From the NCBI RefSeq assembly GCF_030817595.1, contig NZ_JAUSZN010000001.1:1620001-1684000 (forward strand): 64,000 nucleotides of DNA, given 5' to 3'. The position numbers and the translations under genes were made by a program. This stretch comes from Neobacillus niacini (lineage in GTDB: Bacteria; Bacillota; Bacilli; Bacillales; Cytobacillaceae). Below are positions 22,986 through 32,287 of this stretch, in pieces. How positions within the stretch are numbered: position 1 is the first letter of the stretch; each line of letters begins with the position of its first letter. The notes under the pieces were generated by a model, which was not told where the DNA came from, searched no databases, and saw nothing but the letters and a program-made list of their open reading frames with translations.

Positions 22986-24791
22986 TCAATATACATCGCG
23001 CTGGTACCGTTTTTGCTGCTGCATATCTGCTAAGTAGGCTTCTGCCTCTTCTCGGCTCAAGCTTCCTTCTTTTTCGATAATTGCAATTAGTGTTTGATGG
23101 ACGTCATGTGCCATATGTTTTTCATCACCGCAAATGTAAAGGTGAGCACCTTCTTGAAGCCATTGGAACAATTCTTTGCTTTGTTCTAGCATACGGTGTT
23201 GAACATAAACTTTTTCAGCTGTGTCCCGTGAAAAAGCAACATCCATTCTAGTTAATACACCATCTTTCAACCATTTTTGCCACTCTGTTTGATAAAGGAA
23301 ATCTGTCACGAAATGCTGGTCTCCGAAGAACATCCAAGACTTACCTTCTGCCCCAGTTTCCTCGCGTTCTTGCATAAAGGAGCGGAATGGTGCTACACCT
23401 GTACCTGGTCCTACCATAATGATTGGTGTCTCAGGATTCGCCGGGAGCTTAAAGTTTTCGTTATGTTGAATGTAGACTGGTACCGTGTCTCCTGGCTGTA
23501 ATCGTTCTGCTGTAAAAATAGAGCAGACACCTTTGCGGTCACGACCATGAGCGTTATAACGGACGGCACCTATTGTTAAATGAACTTCATCTGGATTTGC
23601 ATTTAAGCTGCTAGCAATCGAATATAAGCGGGCAGGCATTTTCCTAAGTATTGAAACAAACTCTTGAGGAGAGCTATTTAACGGTCCAAACTCACGAACC
23701 ACATCAAGTAAATCATGTCCTTCAAGATAGGATTTTACTTTTTCATTATCATTTAGAAGTTCCTGTAGTTCATTGTTTGCAGTAAGTTTTGCTGCTTTTT
23801 CAAGAAGCGGTTTTGTTAATGTTGTAATCTCATAATAGGTTGTCAGGGCATCTTTTAACGAAAGAACTTCGCCTTGTTTATTAATGGTTACACTTTCTTC
23901 TGGGTTCCATTTCAATTCTTCTAGAAGAAGGTCAACTAGTTCAGGATCATTTTCTGGATAGATTCCAAGCGCGTCCCCTGGTTCAAAACTAAGGCCAGAC
24001 CCTTCTAGCGATAACTCCAGATGGCGTGTTTCTTTGTTTGATCCGCGGCCGTTTAAGTTGAGATTATCAAGCACTTCTGCTCTAAATGGGTTGGTTCTTG
24101 AAAAGGTCGATTCAACTGTTTGAGTTGCCGTACCTTGAGTTAGTGCAGGAATTCCACCCTTTGCTTCACCAAGGCTGCTTATGACTCCTTCAAGCCATTC
24201 TGCTGCTGGTTCATCGTAATCAAGATCACAGTCGAAACGTGGATAAAGTCTGGTTCCACCTAGTTCCTCTAGTCGAGCATCAAATTGTTTACCTGTTTGA
24301 CAGAAGAATTCATATGAGCTATCTCCAAGCGATAAGACTGAAAAGTTTAAGTCTTCAAGCTTCGGAGCTCTTTTGCCATGTAAAAACTCATGGAATGTCA
24401 GGGCATTATCCGGTGGATCGCCTTCTCCGTGGGTACTTACGATAATAAGTAGATTTTTTACTTTCTTAATATTGTTTGGCTTAAAATCACTCATGGCGGA
24501 AACAGTTACTAGGAATCCTTTTCCTTCAAGTGTCGTGCTTGCCTTTTTTGCTAAGCCTCGTGCATTACCTGTTTGTGATCCGTAAAGAATGGTCACTTCT
24601 TTTGAAGCTGTCCCCTCTGTAGTTCCTTGCTGGCTTGGCACCCCGAGGACTGAAGCCAATGGCGCAGATGCTGCACCCGCAAGATACCCACTCAACCAAA
24701 CTTTTTGAGATTCAGTAAAAGTAGGTAAGAGACGATTTAGGAGTTCCGCCTGCTCCTGATTAAACGGACTGTTCATTACCTGAAGTTGCAA
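22986..24791 (-). CDS. cysJ: Assimilatory sulfite reductase flavoprotein (alpha) subunit
   Basis: Passes electrons from NADPH to CysI. Order: a flavodoxin domain (VTILYGSQTGNARGLA near residue 75, STHGEGDPPDN), an FAD-binding domain (ARLYSIASS, GVCSIFT) and an NADPH domain (MVGPGTGVAPFRSFMQ, GDEKHMAHDV). The 601 residues fit. The start is placed at TTG 24791 (MQLQVMNSPFNQEQ), because GAGGTGG ends six bases upstream and this matches the N-terminus I recall for the B. subtilis protein. Confidence 0.96.
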   Translation of the reverse strand: MQLQVMNSPFNQEQAELLNRLLPTFTESQKVWLSGYLAGAASAPLASVLGVPSQQGTTEGTASKEVTILYGSQTGNARGLAKKASTTLEGKGFLVTVSAMSDFKPNNIKKVKNLLIIVSTHGEGDPPDNALTFHEFLHGKRAPKLEDLNFSVLSLGDSSYEFFCQTGKQFDARLEELGGTRLYPRFDCDLDYDEPAAEWLEGVISSLGEAKGGIPALTQGTATQTVESTFSRTNPFRAEVLDNLNLNGRGSNKETRHLELSLEGSGLSFEPGDALGIYPENDPELVDLLLEELKWNPEESVTINKQGEVLSLKDALTTYYEITTLTKPLLEKAAKLTANNELQELLNDNEKVKSYLEGHDLLDVVREFGPLNSSPQEFVSILRKMPARLYSIASSLNANPDEVHLTIGAVRYNAHGRDRKGVCSIFTAERLQPGDTVPVYIQHNENFKLPANPETPIIMVGPGTGVAPFRSFMQEREETGAEGKSWMFFGDQHFVTDFLYQTEWQKWLKDGVLTRMDVAFSRDTAEKVYVQHRMLEQSKELFQWLQEGAHLYICGDEKHMAHDVHQTLIAIIEKEGSLSREEAEAYLADMQQQKRYQRDVY

Positions 24792-24922
24792 CGTTATCCA
24801 CCTCACTATGGAATATAAACTTTATCATACAGTATTTTTTTAGAGGCTGTTAGATTTAAATTAGTCTTTTTAATGACCCAGTTCTCTATTTATATGTTTT
24901 AGTTACCTAAATTCTTTTGTTT

Positions 24923-25648
24923 CTACTCACCAACCGCACGTTCGATTACAATATCTTCTATTACGGTATGGTTGCTTAAAGCTGGAGTACAAAGAATCCT
25001 TTGACCTTCTTTTTGACGAGATCGCACGATTTTGTTTAATTCTGCAAGAAGGAGACCGGTAAATAGCATATAAGGAACGACAATTACTCGCCCTTTAGCT
25101 CCTTCCGATATCGTCTCTAATCCCTCACTCAGCTTCGGTTCAGTGGCTGCAAAATAGCAAACAGATACCTTTTCAGGTTCAAGTCGCCCTCCGATGCCAT
25201 CTGCAATCTTAGCAAAGTTCACATGAACATCAGGGTCACTGCTGCCCACACCGACAATCAATAACCTGTCAGCGGGGAGCACTTCACCTGCTGAATCCTT
25301 AATTAACTCAGCGACCGCATCCAAAATAACTTCCTGCACGCCAAATGGATTCTTTATTTTGACCGGAATAGTAGGATATTTAGCCATTAAGGGTGACAAG
25401 GCTTCAGGGATATCCCGTTTTATGTGTCCCGCTGCCAAAAGAAACAGAGGAACGACATCGATTTCCGTTGCACCTTGTTCAACACATGTTTCAAAGCCTT
25501 CTTCAATCAGCGGCTCTGTCAACTCAAGGAAACTGACTTCCTGAATTGGTACATCAATTCGCTCCTTAACCTTGTTAATAAAGGCTTTAATTTCGACCGC
25601 ACCTTTTTTTGAGCGAGTACCGTGGCCGATATAAAGAATTGCTTTCAT
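24923..25648 (-). CDS. sirB: Sirohydrochlorin ferrochelatase (CbiX/SirB)
   Basis: Inserts iron into sirohydrochlorin in the last step of sirohaem synthesis. A two-domain protein of 241 residues. The N-terminal half has the metal-binding His in YIGHGTRSKKGA and LFLLAAGHIKRDIPE, and the second half (VGVGSSDPDVHVNF, VVPYMLFTGLL) is the diverged repeat. It lies in the cys cluster between sumT and cysJ, the position of ylnE in B. subtilis. The dehydrogenase gene that should sit next to it (ylnF/sirC) is absent here. Confidence 0.92.
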   Translation of the reverse strand: MKAILYIGHGTRSKKGAVEIKAFINKVKERIDVPIQEVSFLELTEPLIEEGFETCVEQGATEIDVVPLFLLAAGHIKRDIPEALSPLMAKYPTIPVKIKNPFGVQEVILDAVAELIKDSAGEVLPADRLLIVGVGSSDPDVHVNFAKIADGIGGRLEPEKVSVCYFAATEPKLSEGLETISEGAKGRVIVVPYMLFTGLLLAELNKIVRSRQKEGQRILCTPALSNHTVIEDIVIERAVGE

Positions 25649-25669
25649 ACAATGTGCTCCCTTCAGTTG

Positions 25670-26446
25670 TTACCGGTTGGCTACTGGAATATTTGGTACA
25701 ATTTCTTCTTGGAACCAATTTAATTTTTTGTGCAAACTAACAACCTCGCCAATTACGATCATACTCGGATTGGTAATTTGCTCTCTTTCCACCACTTCTT
25801 TAATATTTTCAAGTGTTCCTACCACAATCCTCTGGTCACGTAATGTCCCCCAATGAATCAGAGCAATTGGAGTCTGTGGTGATTTACCGTTTACGATTAA
25901 GTGTTTGGTTATCATCGGAAGATGGGCTATACCCATATACACACAGATCGTATCTACACCCTTCGCCAAATGTTCCCACTGATGTTCGGCACAGGCATCA
26001 CCAGCCTGATGTCCGGTAATAATTGCGAAGCTTTTACTCAAGGAACGATGGGTAACAGGAATTCCTGCATATGCAGAAGCAGCGATTCCAGCTGTAATAC
26101 CTGGAACGATTTCAAACGGAATATTATGCTTCGCACATTCCTCCGCTTCTTCGCCGCCACGTCCGAAAACAAAAGGGTCTCCTCCTTTTAAGCGAACAAC
26201 CTGATACCCCTTTTTGGCATATTTCACTAGGAAATGATTAATGGTTTCCTGTTTCATTGTATGATAATGTGGAAGCTTGCCGCAATAGACAAGTTGTGCT
26301 CCCTCTTTTGCATTCTCCAAAAGTTCAGGATTTACCAGCCGATCATAGAGGATGACATCAGCTTGCTTGAGGCAGCGCAATCCTTTTACTGTAATTAAAT
26401 CTGGATCTCCAGGACCCGCACCTACTAAATAAACCTTGCCAACCAT
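25670..26446 (-). CDS. sumT: Uroporphyrinogen-III C-methyltransferase (cys operon copy)
   Basis: Makes precorrin-2 from uroporphyrinogen III with two SAM. A 258-residue single-domain SUMT without CysG-type dehydrogenase fusion. Motifs are VYLVGAGPGDPDLITVKG at the N-terminus, VRLKGGDPFVFGRGGEEAE, and VPGITAGIAASAYAGIPVTHR. Ribosome binding site AAAGGATGG. It sits between cysC and sirB and is about as similar to the second copy at 31499 as two SUMT paralogues usually are. Confidence 0.95.
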   Translation of the reverse strand: MVGKVYLVGAGPGDPDLITVKGLRCLKQADVILYDRLVNPELLENAKEGAQLVYCGKLPHYHTMKQETINHFLVKYAKKGYQVVRLKGGDPFVFGRGGEEAEECAKHNIPFEIVPGITAGIAASAYAGIPVTHRSLSKSFAIITGHQAGDACAEHQWEHLAKGVDTICVYMGIAHLPMITKHLIVNGKSPQTPIALIHWGTLRDQRIVVGTLENIKEVVEREQITNPSMIVIGEVVSLHKKLNWFQEEIVPNIPVANR

Positions 26447-26476
26447 TGATCAACCATCCTTTCTTATCAACTCATG

Positions 26477-27076
26477 TTAGAGAATGTTCTTTTCTTGGAG
26501 GTAACTTAATATTTGATTCACTGCCTCTTCCACTGTTAAAAGGTCAGAACGGACTGTAATTTCTGGAAACTCTGGTGCTTCATAAGGGGAATCAATCCCA
26601 GTGAAATCCTTTATTTCCCCGCGTCGAGCCTTTGCATATAACTGCTTCGGATCACGCTTTTCACATTCTTCAATTGGACAGTCAACAAAAACTTCGATAA
26701 ACTCGCCTTCTTGGAAAATGGCCCGAACTTGGTCGCGGTCGGAACGGAATGGCGAGATAAATGCCGTCGTTACAACGGCACCGCTATCTACAAACAATTT
26801 AGCAACTTCGCCAATTCTTCTGATATTCTCTGTCCGGTCATGGTCTGAAAAACCAAGGTCTTTATTTAATCCATGGCGGATATTATCACCATCTAAAACA
26901 TATTCATTAATACCCTGACGGTACAATGCGCTTGAAACGGCGTTTGCAATCGTGGATTTACCAGAACCAGAAAGTCCTGTAAACCAAAGTACACAGCTTC
27001 CATGACCATTTTGAGCATGACGGTCGGATTTTGAAACGGTACTAGCATGCCAAGTGATATTCGTTGCTTTTGTCAT
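26477..27076 (-). CDS. cysC: Adenylylsulfate (APS) kinase
   Basis: Phosphorylates APS to PAPS. A 199-residue P-loop kinase with Walker [10 protein letters not shown] (34-42), the APS-binding [28 protein letters not shown] and the lid region [14 protein letters not shown]. Follows sat by 13 bases. Because both CysC and CysH are present, the reductase probably acts on PAPS, though Bacillus CysH can also use APS. Confidence 0.96.
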   Translation of the reverse strand: MTKATNITWHASTVSKSDRHAQNGHGSCVLWFTGLSGSGKSTIANAVSSALYRQGINEYVLDGDNIRHGLNKDLGFSDHDRTENIRRIGEVAKLFVDSGAVVTTAFISPFRSDRDQVRAIFQEGEFIEVFVDCPIEECEKRDPKQLYAKARRGEIKDFTGIDSPYEAPEFPEITVRSDLLTVEEAVNQILSYLQEKNIL

Positions 27077-27089
27077 TTGTTTCTCCTCC

Positions 27090-28238
27090 TTAAACCGTCG
27101 TCTCTTCTTTCATTCCTTCAATCAACACTTCAACAACCTCTTTACGGCTGAAAGTGGATGGTGGAAGCTGGCCTGCACGAAGCAATTCTCTTACTTTTGT
27201 TCCAGAAAGGATCACTCTGTCTTCGTTACTATGCGGGCAAGTTTTATCAGAAGCCATTCCTTCACACTTTGTGCAATAGAAGCTATGTTCAAAGAATAAA
27301 GGTTTAATACCAAGTTCCCCTTCAGGAAATTCATTAAAAATTAATTGAGCATCGTACGTACCATAATAATTACCTACACCTGCGTGATCACGGCCAACGA
27401 TAAAATGCGTGCAACCAAAGTTTTTACGGGCAATTGCATGGAAAATCGCTTCTCTTGGTCCTGCATATCTCATTGCCGCTGGGTAGACACCAAGCTGTAC
27501 ACGTTCCGCTGGGTAGTAGTTTTCAAGAAGGACACGATAGCTTTTTAGACGAACATCAGCAGGGATATCGTCAGACTTTGTTTCCCCAACAAGTGGATTC
27601 ACGAAAAGTCCATCAACAGTTTCAAGTGCTGCTTTTTGAATGTACTCATGTGCACGGTGAATAGGATTTCTTGTTTGGAAACCGACAACTGTTTTCCAGC
27701 CTTTTTCTTCAAACAATGCACGTGTTTCTTTCGGCTCGAACCAAACGTCTCCAAAGATTCCTTTTTCCGGCTTTTTAACTAACACTACTTCACCAGCCAC
27801 ATAGACAGGTCCTCTTTCATACAGACGCTTTACTCCTGGATGAGCAGTTTCAAGTGTTCTATAGACCTCTACGGCTTCCTTGTCTAAATTCGGTTCATAC
27901 CATTCTGAAACAGTTATAACTCCATATACCTCTTTATTGTAAACTAGCTTGATTTTCTCCCCAACTTCAAGTGTTGCTGCTGTTTCATATGAAACAGGAA
28001 GTGTAACAGGAATTGACCAAATCGTATTGTCACTAAGTCGCATGTTCTCTACAACATTTTCATAATCTGCTTTTCCAAGGAAACCGGTTAGTGGACTAAA
28101 TAACCCAACACCGATCAACTCAAGGTCACTTAAGGCAATGGCGTCGATTTCTAGGTCTTTTTCGATAGATGTAACATCATAGTTTGGATCAAATGCTTGG
28201 ATTAGTTTACCTCCATGAGGTGCTGGTAAAAATGACAA
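27090..28238 (-). CDS. sat: Sulfate adenylyltransferase (ATP sulfurylase)
   Basis: Activates sulfate to APS. A 382-residue protein, the same length as the B. subtilis enzyme when started at TTG 28238 ([14 protein letters not shown]). That start has AAAGG about ten bases upstream, whereas the ATG at 28259 has none. Motifs: [19 protein letters not shown] (nucleotide-binding QTRNPxHRAHE) and [15 protein letters not shown] (GRDHAG). A zinc-type cluster [15 protein letters not shown] lies near the C-terminus. Confidence 0.95.
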   Translation of the reverse strand: MSFLPAPHGGKLIQAFDPNYDVTSIEKDLEIDAIALSDLELIGVGLFSPLTGFLGKADYENVVENMRLSDNTIWSIPVTLPVSYETAATLEVGEKIKLVYNKEVYGVITVSEWYEPNLDKEAVEVYRTLETAHPGVKRLYERGPVYVAGEVVLVKKPEKGIFGDVWFEPKETRALFEEKGWKTVVGFQTRNPIHRAHEYIQKAALETVDGLFVNPLVGETKSDDIPADVRLKSYRVLLENYYPAERVQLGVYPAAMRYAGPREAIFHAIARKNFGCTHFIVGRDHAGVGNYYGTYDAQLIFNEFPEGELGIKPLFFEHSFYCTKCEGMASDKTCPHSNEDRVILSGTKVRELLRAGQLPPSTFSRKEVVEVLIEGMKEETTV

Positions 28239-28284
28239 CAGAATCAAACCTTTCTTCATTGAATTTACGTTTTTTTTATAAAAA

Positions 28285-28335
28285 TCCTCTAAATTAGAGA
28301 TTTATATCAGCGATAAAGAATTTATCGTTGAAATC
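28285..28335 (-). other. Two small hairpins between cysP and sat
   Basis: On the minus strand CGATAAA/TTTATCG is followed by CTCTA/TAGAG and then GATTTTT. This could cause partial termination or mark an mRNA processing point within the operon. It is weak evidence only. Confidence 0.35.
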
Positions 28336-28360
28336 AAAATGTTTTAGTGAAGCTATCAAA

Positions 28361-29419
28361 CTACTTTTCTGCCGTTTCTATGACTGGTTGATTTGACCTT
28401 TTCATCAATGACGACACTCCAAATACGGAGATTAAAACGCCTGCCATTGCTACAATCGGATAAAAGTTATGTTCAATCAGCAATTGGATAAGTGTATAAG
28501 AAAGCACCATGGATAAAACAGGTGACACAATCCAAACCGTAAGAAGCTGAACCACTATACCTTTTTTTAAGACAGACTTGCCATGTTTGGCAAAGCCAAT
28601 GCCGATGATTGAAGATGTTGTGATTTGTGTCAGTGGTACAGGGATGCCGAAAACAGAGGCGACAGTAACAATCGCTGCTCCTGTTCCAGAAATGACACAG
28701 CCCTCTTCCAGACGAAGCGTTGTAATTTTCTTCCCATTTGTTTCAAGAACACGATGACCTAACAGAATGGCACCAGCTGCTACAAAAAGCCCGCCCCAGA
28801 AAATACCGGCACTGGTCGACATGATATCAGCCCCGACTAGCGGTCCCACAGCATTGGCAACATTGTTCATCCCCGCTGAGAAAGCTTCAAATAATCCCAT
28901 ACATACGACAAGTACGGATAGGATAGGAATGGCTTTCGGCGCCTCCATCCACCGTTTCAATGTTTTAATTTTTAATAGATTCGCAGCCAGGATGGCAATC
29001 ACAAATGCCGCGATAGGAGTAAGCAGCCAAAAGACCATAATCCATGCTAGATTGCTAACAAAGACAGATTGATAAACAATACCGGCCCCTACCACTGACC
29101 CTACTGCTACTTCACTTGTGGAAAGTGGTATCCCAAATATATTCGCCAAAAATAACGATAGTGCTGCTGAAGCTAAAACGATCAGAGCGATTGGTACGGT
29201 AAAAGTGCTGTTGGGTACAATTCCGCTGCCAATGGTTTTTACCACTTCGCCACCACCTAGCCATGCCCCAAAGAATACGGTAACACCGCACATTAACAAT
29301 GCCAGCCTTTTCTTTACTACACCCGCTCCATAAGAAATCCCCATCGAAGCAGCGGCACCGCTAGCACCAATATTGACTGCAAAAAATAATCCTATTATTA
29401 CTGCTATAACTGTGAGCAA
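28361..29419 (-). CDS. cysP: Sulfate permease of the PiT family
   Basis: A 352-residue membrane protein of about 10-11 helices with the duplicated PiT signature: ..FAVNIGASGAAASMGISYGAGV near the N-terminus and EAFSAGMNNVANAVGPLVGA in the middle. In B. subtilis the orthologous position (after cysH) encodes the sulfate transporter CysP, hence the assignment to sulfate rather than phosphate. The start is TTG with AAGGGGG upstream. It follows cysH by 15 bases. Confidence 0.92.
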   Translation of the reverse strand: MLTVIAVIIGLFFAVNIGASGAAASMGISYGAGVVKKRLALLMCGVTVFFGAWLGGGEVVKTIGSGIVPNSTFTVPIALIVLASAALSLFLANIFGIPLSTSEVAVGSVVGAGIVYQSVFVSNLAWIMVFWLLTPIAAFVIAILAANLLKIKTLKRWMEAPKAIPILSVLVVCMGLFEAFSAGMNNVANAVGPLVGADIMSTSAGIFWGGLFVAAGAILLGHRVLETNGKKITTLRLEEGCVISGTGAAIVTVASVFGIPVPLTQITTSSIIGIGFAKHGKSVLKKGIVVQLLTVWIVSPVLSMVLSYTLIQLLIEHNFYPIVAMAGVLISVFGVSSLMKRSNQPVIETAEK

Positions 29420-29434
29420 TCTAAAAGCCCCCTT

Positions 29435-30151
29435 TTAGGATGTGTGTAAGCCACACTCCGTCTTGCCGCTTCCCGCCCAGCGTCCTGCACGTGAATCACC
29501 ATCTGCCGTAACAGGCTGTGTACAAGGAAAACAGCCGATACTAGGGTAATTTTGATCATGCAAGGTATTGTAAGGGAGATCTTTTTCCTTGATATAGGCC
29601 CAAACTTCGTCCCATGTCCAGTGAATAAGCGGACAGATTTTAATATTCTGAAACTTATCATCTTTATTAAGAAATTGAGTATTTGCTCTAGTTGGTGATT
29701 GTTCTCGGCGAAGCCCTGAGATCCACGCTTGTTTCGCCGTCAGCGTCTCCCTTAATGGAATGACTTTGCGGATATTACAGCATTGGTTAGGCTCCCTCTT
29801 CCATAGTGCTGACCCATATTGCTCGCGTTGCTCATCTAATGTTAGCTTTGGCAGTTTTCGTTCAATCCTTAATGAAGGAAAACGCTCTTCGATTTTGTTA
29901 ATAACCTCATATGTTTCCGGAAAGTGTAAGCCAGTATCTAAGAAAACAATATGCGCGTCTGGCTTAACCTGTTGGATGAGGTCGATTAACACAATCGCTT
30001 CAGCACCAAAACTGGATGCATAGACAATTTGGTCTTCTGGATAAGAGTTGTATGCCCACTCCAATACCGATTTTGCTCCCTTTGTTTTATCCTCAATAGA
30101 GAATTGATCGGATATCTCATTCCAGTTTTCATATGTTACCGTTGTAGTCAT
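29435..30151 (-). CDS. cysH: Phosphoadenylyl-sulfate (or adenylyl-sulfate) reductase
   Basis: Reduces PAPS/APS to sulfite with thioredoxin. A 238-residue protein with PP-loop-like [17 protein letters not shown] and the cluster Cys residues as CCNIRKV and CFPCTQPV, which indicate a [4Fe-4S] enzyme of the APS/PAPS-dual type. The C-terminal ECGLH holds the catalytic Cys. GAGGAGG ends nine bases before the ATG at 30151. First gene of the operon behind the S-box. Confidence 0.96.
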   Translation of the reverse strand: MTTTVTYENWNEISDQFSIEDKTKGAKSVLEWAYNSYPEDQIVYASSFGAEAIVLIDLIQQVKPDAHIVFLDTGLHFPETYEVINKIEERFPSLRIERKLPKLTLDEQREQYGSALWKREPNQCCNIRKVIPLRETLTAKQAWISGLRREQSPTRANTQFLNKDDKFQNIKICPLIHWTWDEVWAYIKEKDLPYNTLHDQNYPSIGCFPCTQPVTADGDSRAGRWAGSGKTECGLHTS

Positions 30152-30175
30152 TACTATAAACCTCCTCTGTTTATC

Positions 30176-30206
30176 AAAAAAGCCTTTCCCGAAAAGGAAA
30201 GGCATC
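30176..30206 (-). terminator. S-box terminator
   Basis: GCCTTTCC-TTTTC-GGGAAAGGC followed by TTTTTTGAT on the minus strand, between the SAM aptamer and the cysH ribosome binding site. Confidence 0.9.
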
Positions 30207-30219
30207 TCACGAAAGTTAA

Positions 30220-30322
30220 ACGCCTTATCTCCCAAAATGAAGATCATTTTGCTGGAATTAGCACCTTGCACAGCAGGTTGCCGGGCTTCATAGGACCAGT
30301 CCCTCAGCCTCTCTTGATAAGT
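30220..30322 (-). promoter_or_regulatory. SAM-I (S-box) riboswitch of the sulfate assimilation operon
   Basis: Conserved blocks on the minus strand: CTTATCAAGAGAGG, TGAGGGACTGGTCC, TGAAGCCCGGCAACC, AAGGTGCTAATTCC and finally GGAGATAAG, which pairs with CTTATC to close P1. High SAM is expected to give termination and low SAM to express cysH onward. Confidence 0.96.
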
Positions 30323-30423
30323 ATTTGTAATTGATGAAATTAATCCTACCATACCAATAGGTTTTATGTAAATGAAAAAATACAAAATTAAGAAAAATTA
30401 ATTTGTCTACATTTTTAGCCTTA

Positions 30424-30464
30424 TAAAAAATAAGCGTCCTAGACAGATATTCGTCCAGAACGCT
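30424..30464 (-). terminator. Terminator of the nitrite operon
   Basis: AGCGTTCTGGAC/GTCTAGGACGCT stem followed by TATTTTTTA on the minus strand, just after the TrpD-like gene. Confidence 0.85.
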
Positions 30465-30468
30465 CATG

Positions 30469-31515
30469 TTACGAAGTAATATTTTCAGGCTGACTTACCT
30501 TCCATTTTTCTAATTGACTTAAACCTCGTTGTTCGTTCAGTTGTTGTTTAGCTATCTCTATACCCTCTCCTATATCATTGACGACACCGAACAGGAAATA
30601 GCGAATGCCAGTATTAAAAAGCACTTGATTGTAAAATGGCTGTAATGATTTGGATTGTTCCCCGCTCAGAATCGCCAGCGTAATGTCAGACTGTTCTTGT
30701 GCAGATAGCTTGGTATCTTTATCAAACTCTTGCACCAACAGCCCATATTCCTCTGGTTTTACAATCGATGATTCGATATTTTTGTCTGTTATTTTATAAA
30801 TAAAGCTATTGCGGTGAACAGGCAAATCCTCAGAACCTTCCATTCCTTGAACCACATAAACATTTTTAAAGGAAAGCTCTTTAAAAATAGGTGCGATTTT
30901 GTTAATCGCCGTTCGGTGATAAGCGCCCATCATCAGTGAATTTGCATTTGCTAGATTTAATAACTTCTCTACTGTATTAAACAGAGTTCTTACCCCAAGC
31001 TCTTTACGAATCCCGCGCAGCCTTCCTAAACTAGAGCAATATTCCTCAGTATTAGCGAAAGCAATTCCTGCTACCTCGATTGTTTTTGCCAGCCCTTGGG
31101 GCGTTTGAGAAACATTTAGACCTAATTGTAAAAGAATCTCCATGATCGTCGTTCCATATTTCGGCGGCAGTGAGTCACTTCCATGTAAAAATACAGGAAT
31201 GCCGTATTCAGCCATCAAAATGGCTGTTGGTATACTTCCTGTAAAAGAATTCCTTCCATTATACGGACTGGCTAGATCAATAATGGACTGGTTTGACGGT
31301 TCTAGTTTATTACTAACATCCTGATAGGCATGCACAAATGCGAGCAATTCCTCCGGCGATTCCGTTTTCAAACGGAGTGCAATCAGATAGGCTGCAATTT
31401 GCGCATCTGTCGCTTTGCCACTAATTATAGATTGAGCAACTTCTTTTGTTTGTTGATAGTCTAAGTCCTTGGACCCTCTTTTTCCTCTTGCGACTTCTTT
31501 AAGCCATTGTTGCAT
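30469..31515 (-). CDS. Anthranilate phosphoribosyltransferase-like protein (TrpD2/YbiB type)
   Basis: A 348-residue protein with the glycosyltransferase family 3 layout: an N-terminal helical domain (ISGKATDAQIAAYLIALRLKTESPEELLAFVHA), then a phosphoribosyl-binding domain. The usual TrpD signature GTGGD(K/S)..N is replaced by DLASPYNGRNSFTGSIPTAILMAEYG, and KHGN is replaced by FLHGSDSLPPKYG. This matches the TrpD2/YbiB branch, which binds nucleic acids or an unknown substrate rather than anthranilate. It overlaps the end of sumT by 17 bases and is the last gene of the nitrite operon, where no tryptophan gene is found. Confidence 0.8.
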   Translation of the reverse strand: MQQWLKEVARGKRGSKDLDYQQTKEVAQSIISGKATDAQIAAYLIALRLKTESPEELLAFVHAYQDVSNKLEPSNQSIIDLASPYNGRNSFTGSIPTAILMAEYGIPVFLHGSDSLPPKYGTTIMEILLQLGLNVSQTPQGLAKTIEVAGIAFANTEEYCSSLGRLRGIRKELGVRTLFNTVEKLLNLANANSLMMGAYHRTAINKIAPIFKELSFKNVYVVQGMEGSEDLPVHRNSFIYKITDKNIESSIVKPEEYGLLVQEFDKDTKLSAQEQSDITLAILSGEQSKSLQPFYNQVLFNTGIRYFLFGVVNDIGEGIEIAKQQLNEQRGLSQLEKWKVSQPENITS

Positions 31516-32272
31516 AGCTTTCCGCCTTCCCCTCTGCTTCTAATAAACATATTTTATCACGGAAGGTGACGACTTCTCCAACAACAATCATTGCAGGATT
31601 TTGGATTCCTTCTTTTTCAACTACACTGACAATTGAACTTAATGTTCCTGTAACGGTACGCTGTGCCAACGTTGTCCCTTGCTGAATGATGGCTACAGGG
31701 GTATCTTCTTTTTTTCCACACTTTAATAATTCCTCGCAAATATAAGGAAGATTTGTGATTCCCATATAGATCGCCAGCGTATCAACTGCAGTTGCGAGAC
31801 TTTTCCAATTAATATCCGTTGGTTTCCCCTTCGGCTTGTGCCCCGTTACGACAGCAAAAGAACTGCCTAATTCTCGATGTGTAATTGGAATTCCAGCATA
31901 CGCAGGGGCGGCGATACCTGCTGTTATACCTGGAACTACTTCAACGGAAAGTCCATTTTCCATTAGGGCTTCTACTTCCTCCGCTCCGCGTCCAAATACG
32001 AAAGGATCACCGCCTTTTAATCGCACAACGTTTTTCCCCTGTTTGGTGTACTTGACTAACAGATGGTTGATTGTTTCTTGCTGTAATGTATGATAATTTG
32101 GTTGTTTCCCACAATAAATAAGATGACAATTCCTTTTTGCTTCCTTTAACAGTTCTGGATTAACCAGACGGTCATAAAGAATAACATCTGCATTCTGGAT
32201 ACATCTTAACGCCTTTACCGTTATTAATTCCGGGTCACCCGGACCTGCTCCAACAATATACGCTTTCCCCAT
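31499..32272 (-). CDS. sumT: Uroporphyrinogen-III C-methyltransferase (nitrite operon copy)
   Basis: Second SUMT of the window, 257 residues, with AYIVGAGPGDPELITVKALRC, VRLKGGDPFVFGRGAEEVE and VPGITAGIAAPAYAGIPITHRE. It supplies precorrin-2 for the sirohaem of NirB and corresponds in position to nasF of B. subtilis. GGAAGGAG precedes the ATG. It lies 15 bases after the FNT channel gene. Confidence 0.95.
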   Translation of the reverse strand: MGKAYIVGAGPGDPELITVKALRCIQNADVILYDRLVNPELLKEAKRNCHLIYCGKQPNYHTLQQETINHLLVKYTKQGKNVVRLKGGDPFVFGRGAEEVEALMENGLSVEVVPGITAGIAAPAYAGIPITHRELGSSFAVVTGHKPKGKPTDINWKSLATAVDTLAIYMGITNLPYICEELLKCGKKEDTPVAIIQQGTTLAQRTVTGTLSSIVSVVEKEGIQNPAMIVVGEVVTFRDKICLLEAEGKAESYATMA

Positions 32273-32287
32273 AACCTTCGCTCCTTC

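Noticed and set aside
29404..29661. Second frame overlapping the 3' part of cysH
   Set aside because: Alternate frame inside a strongly conserved gene, no start signals, and not homologous to anything recognised.
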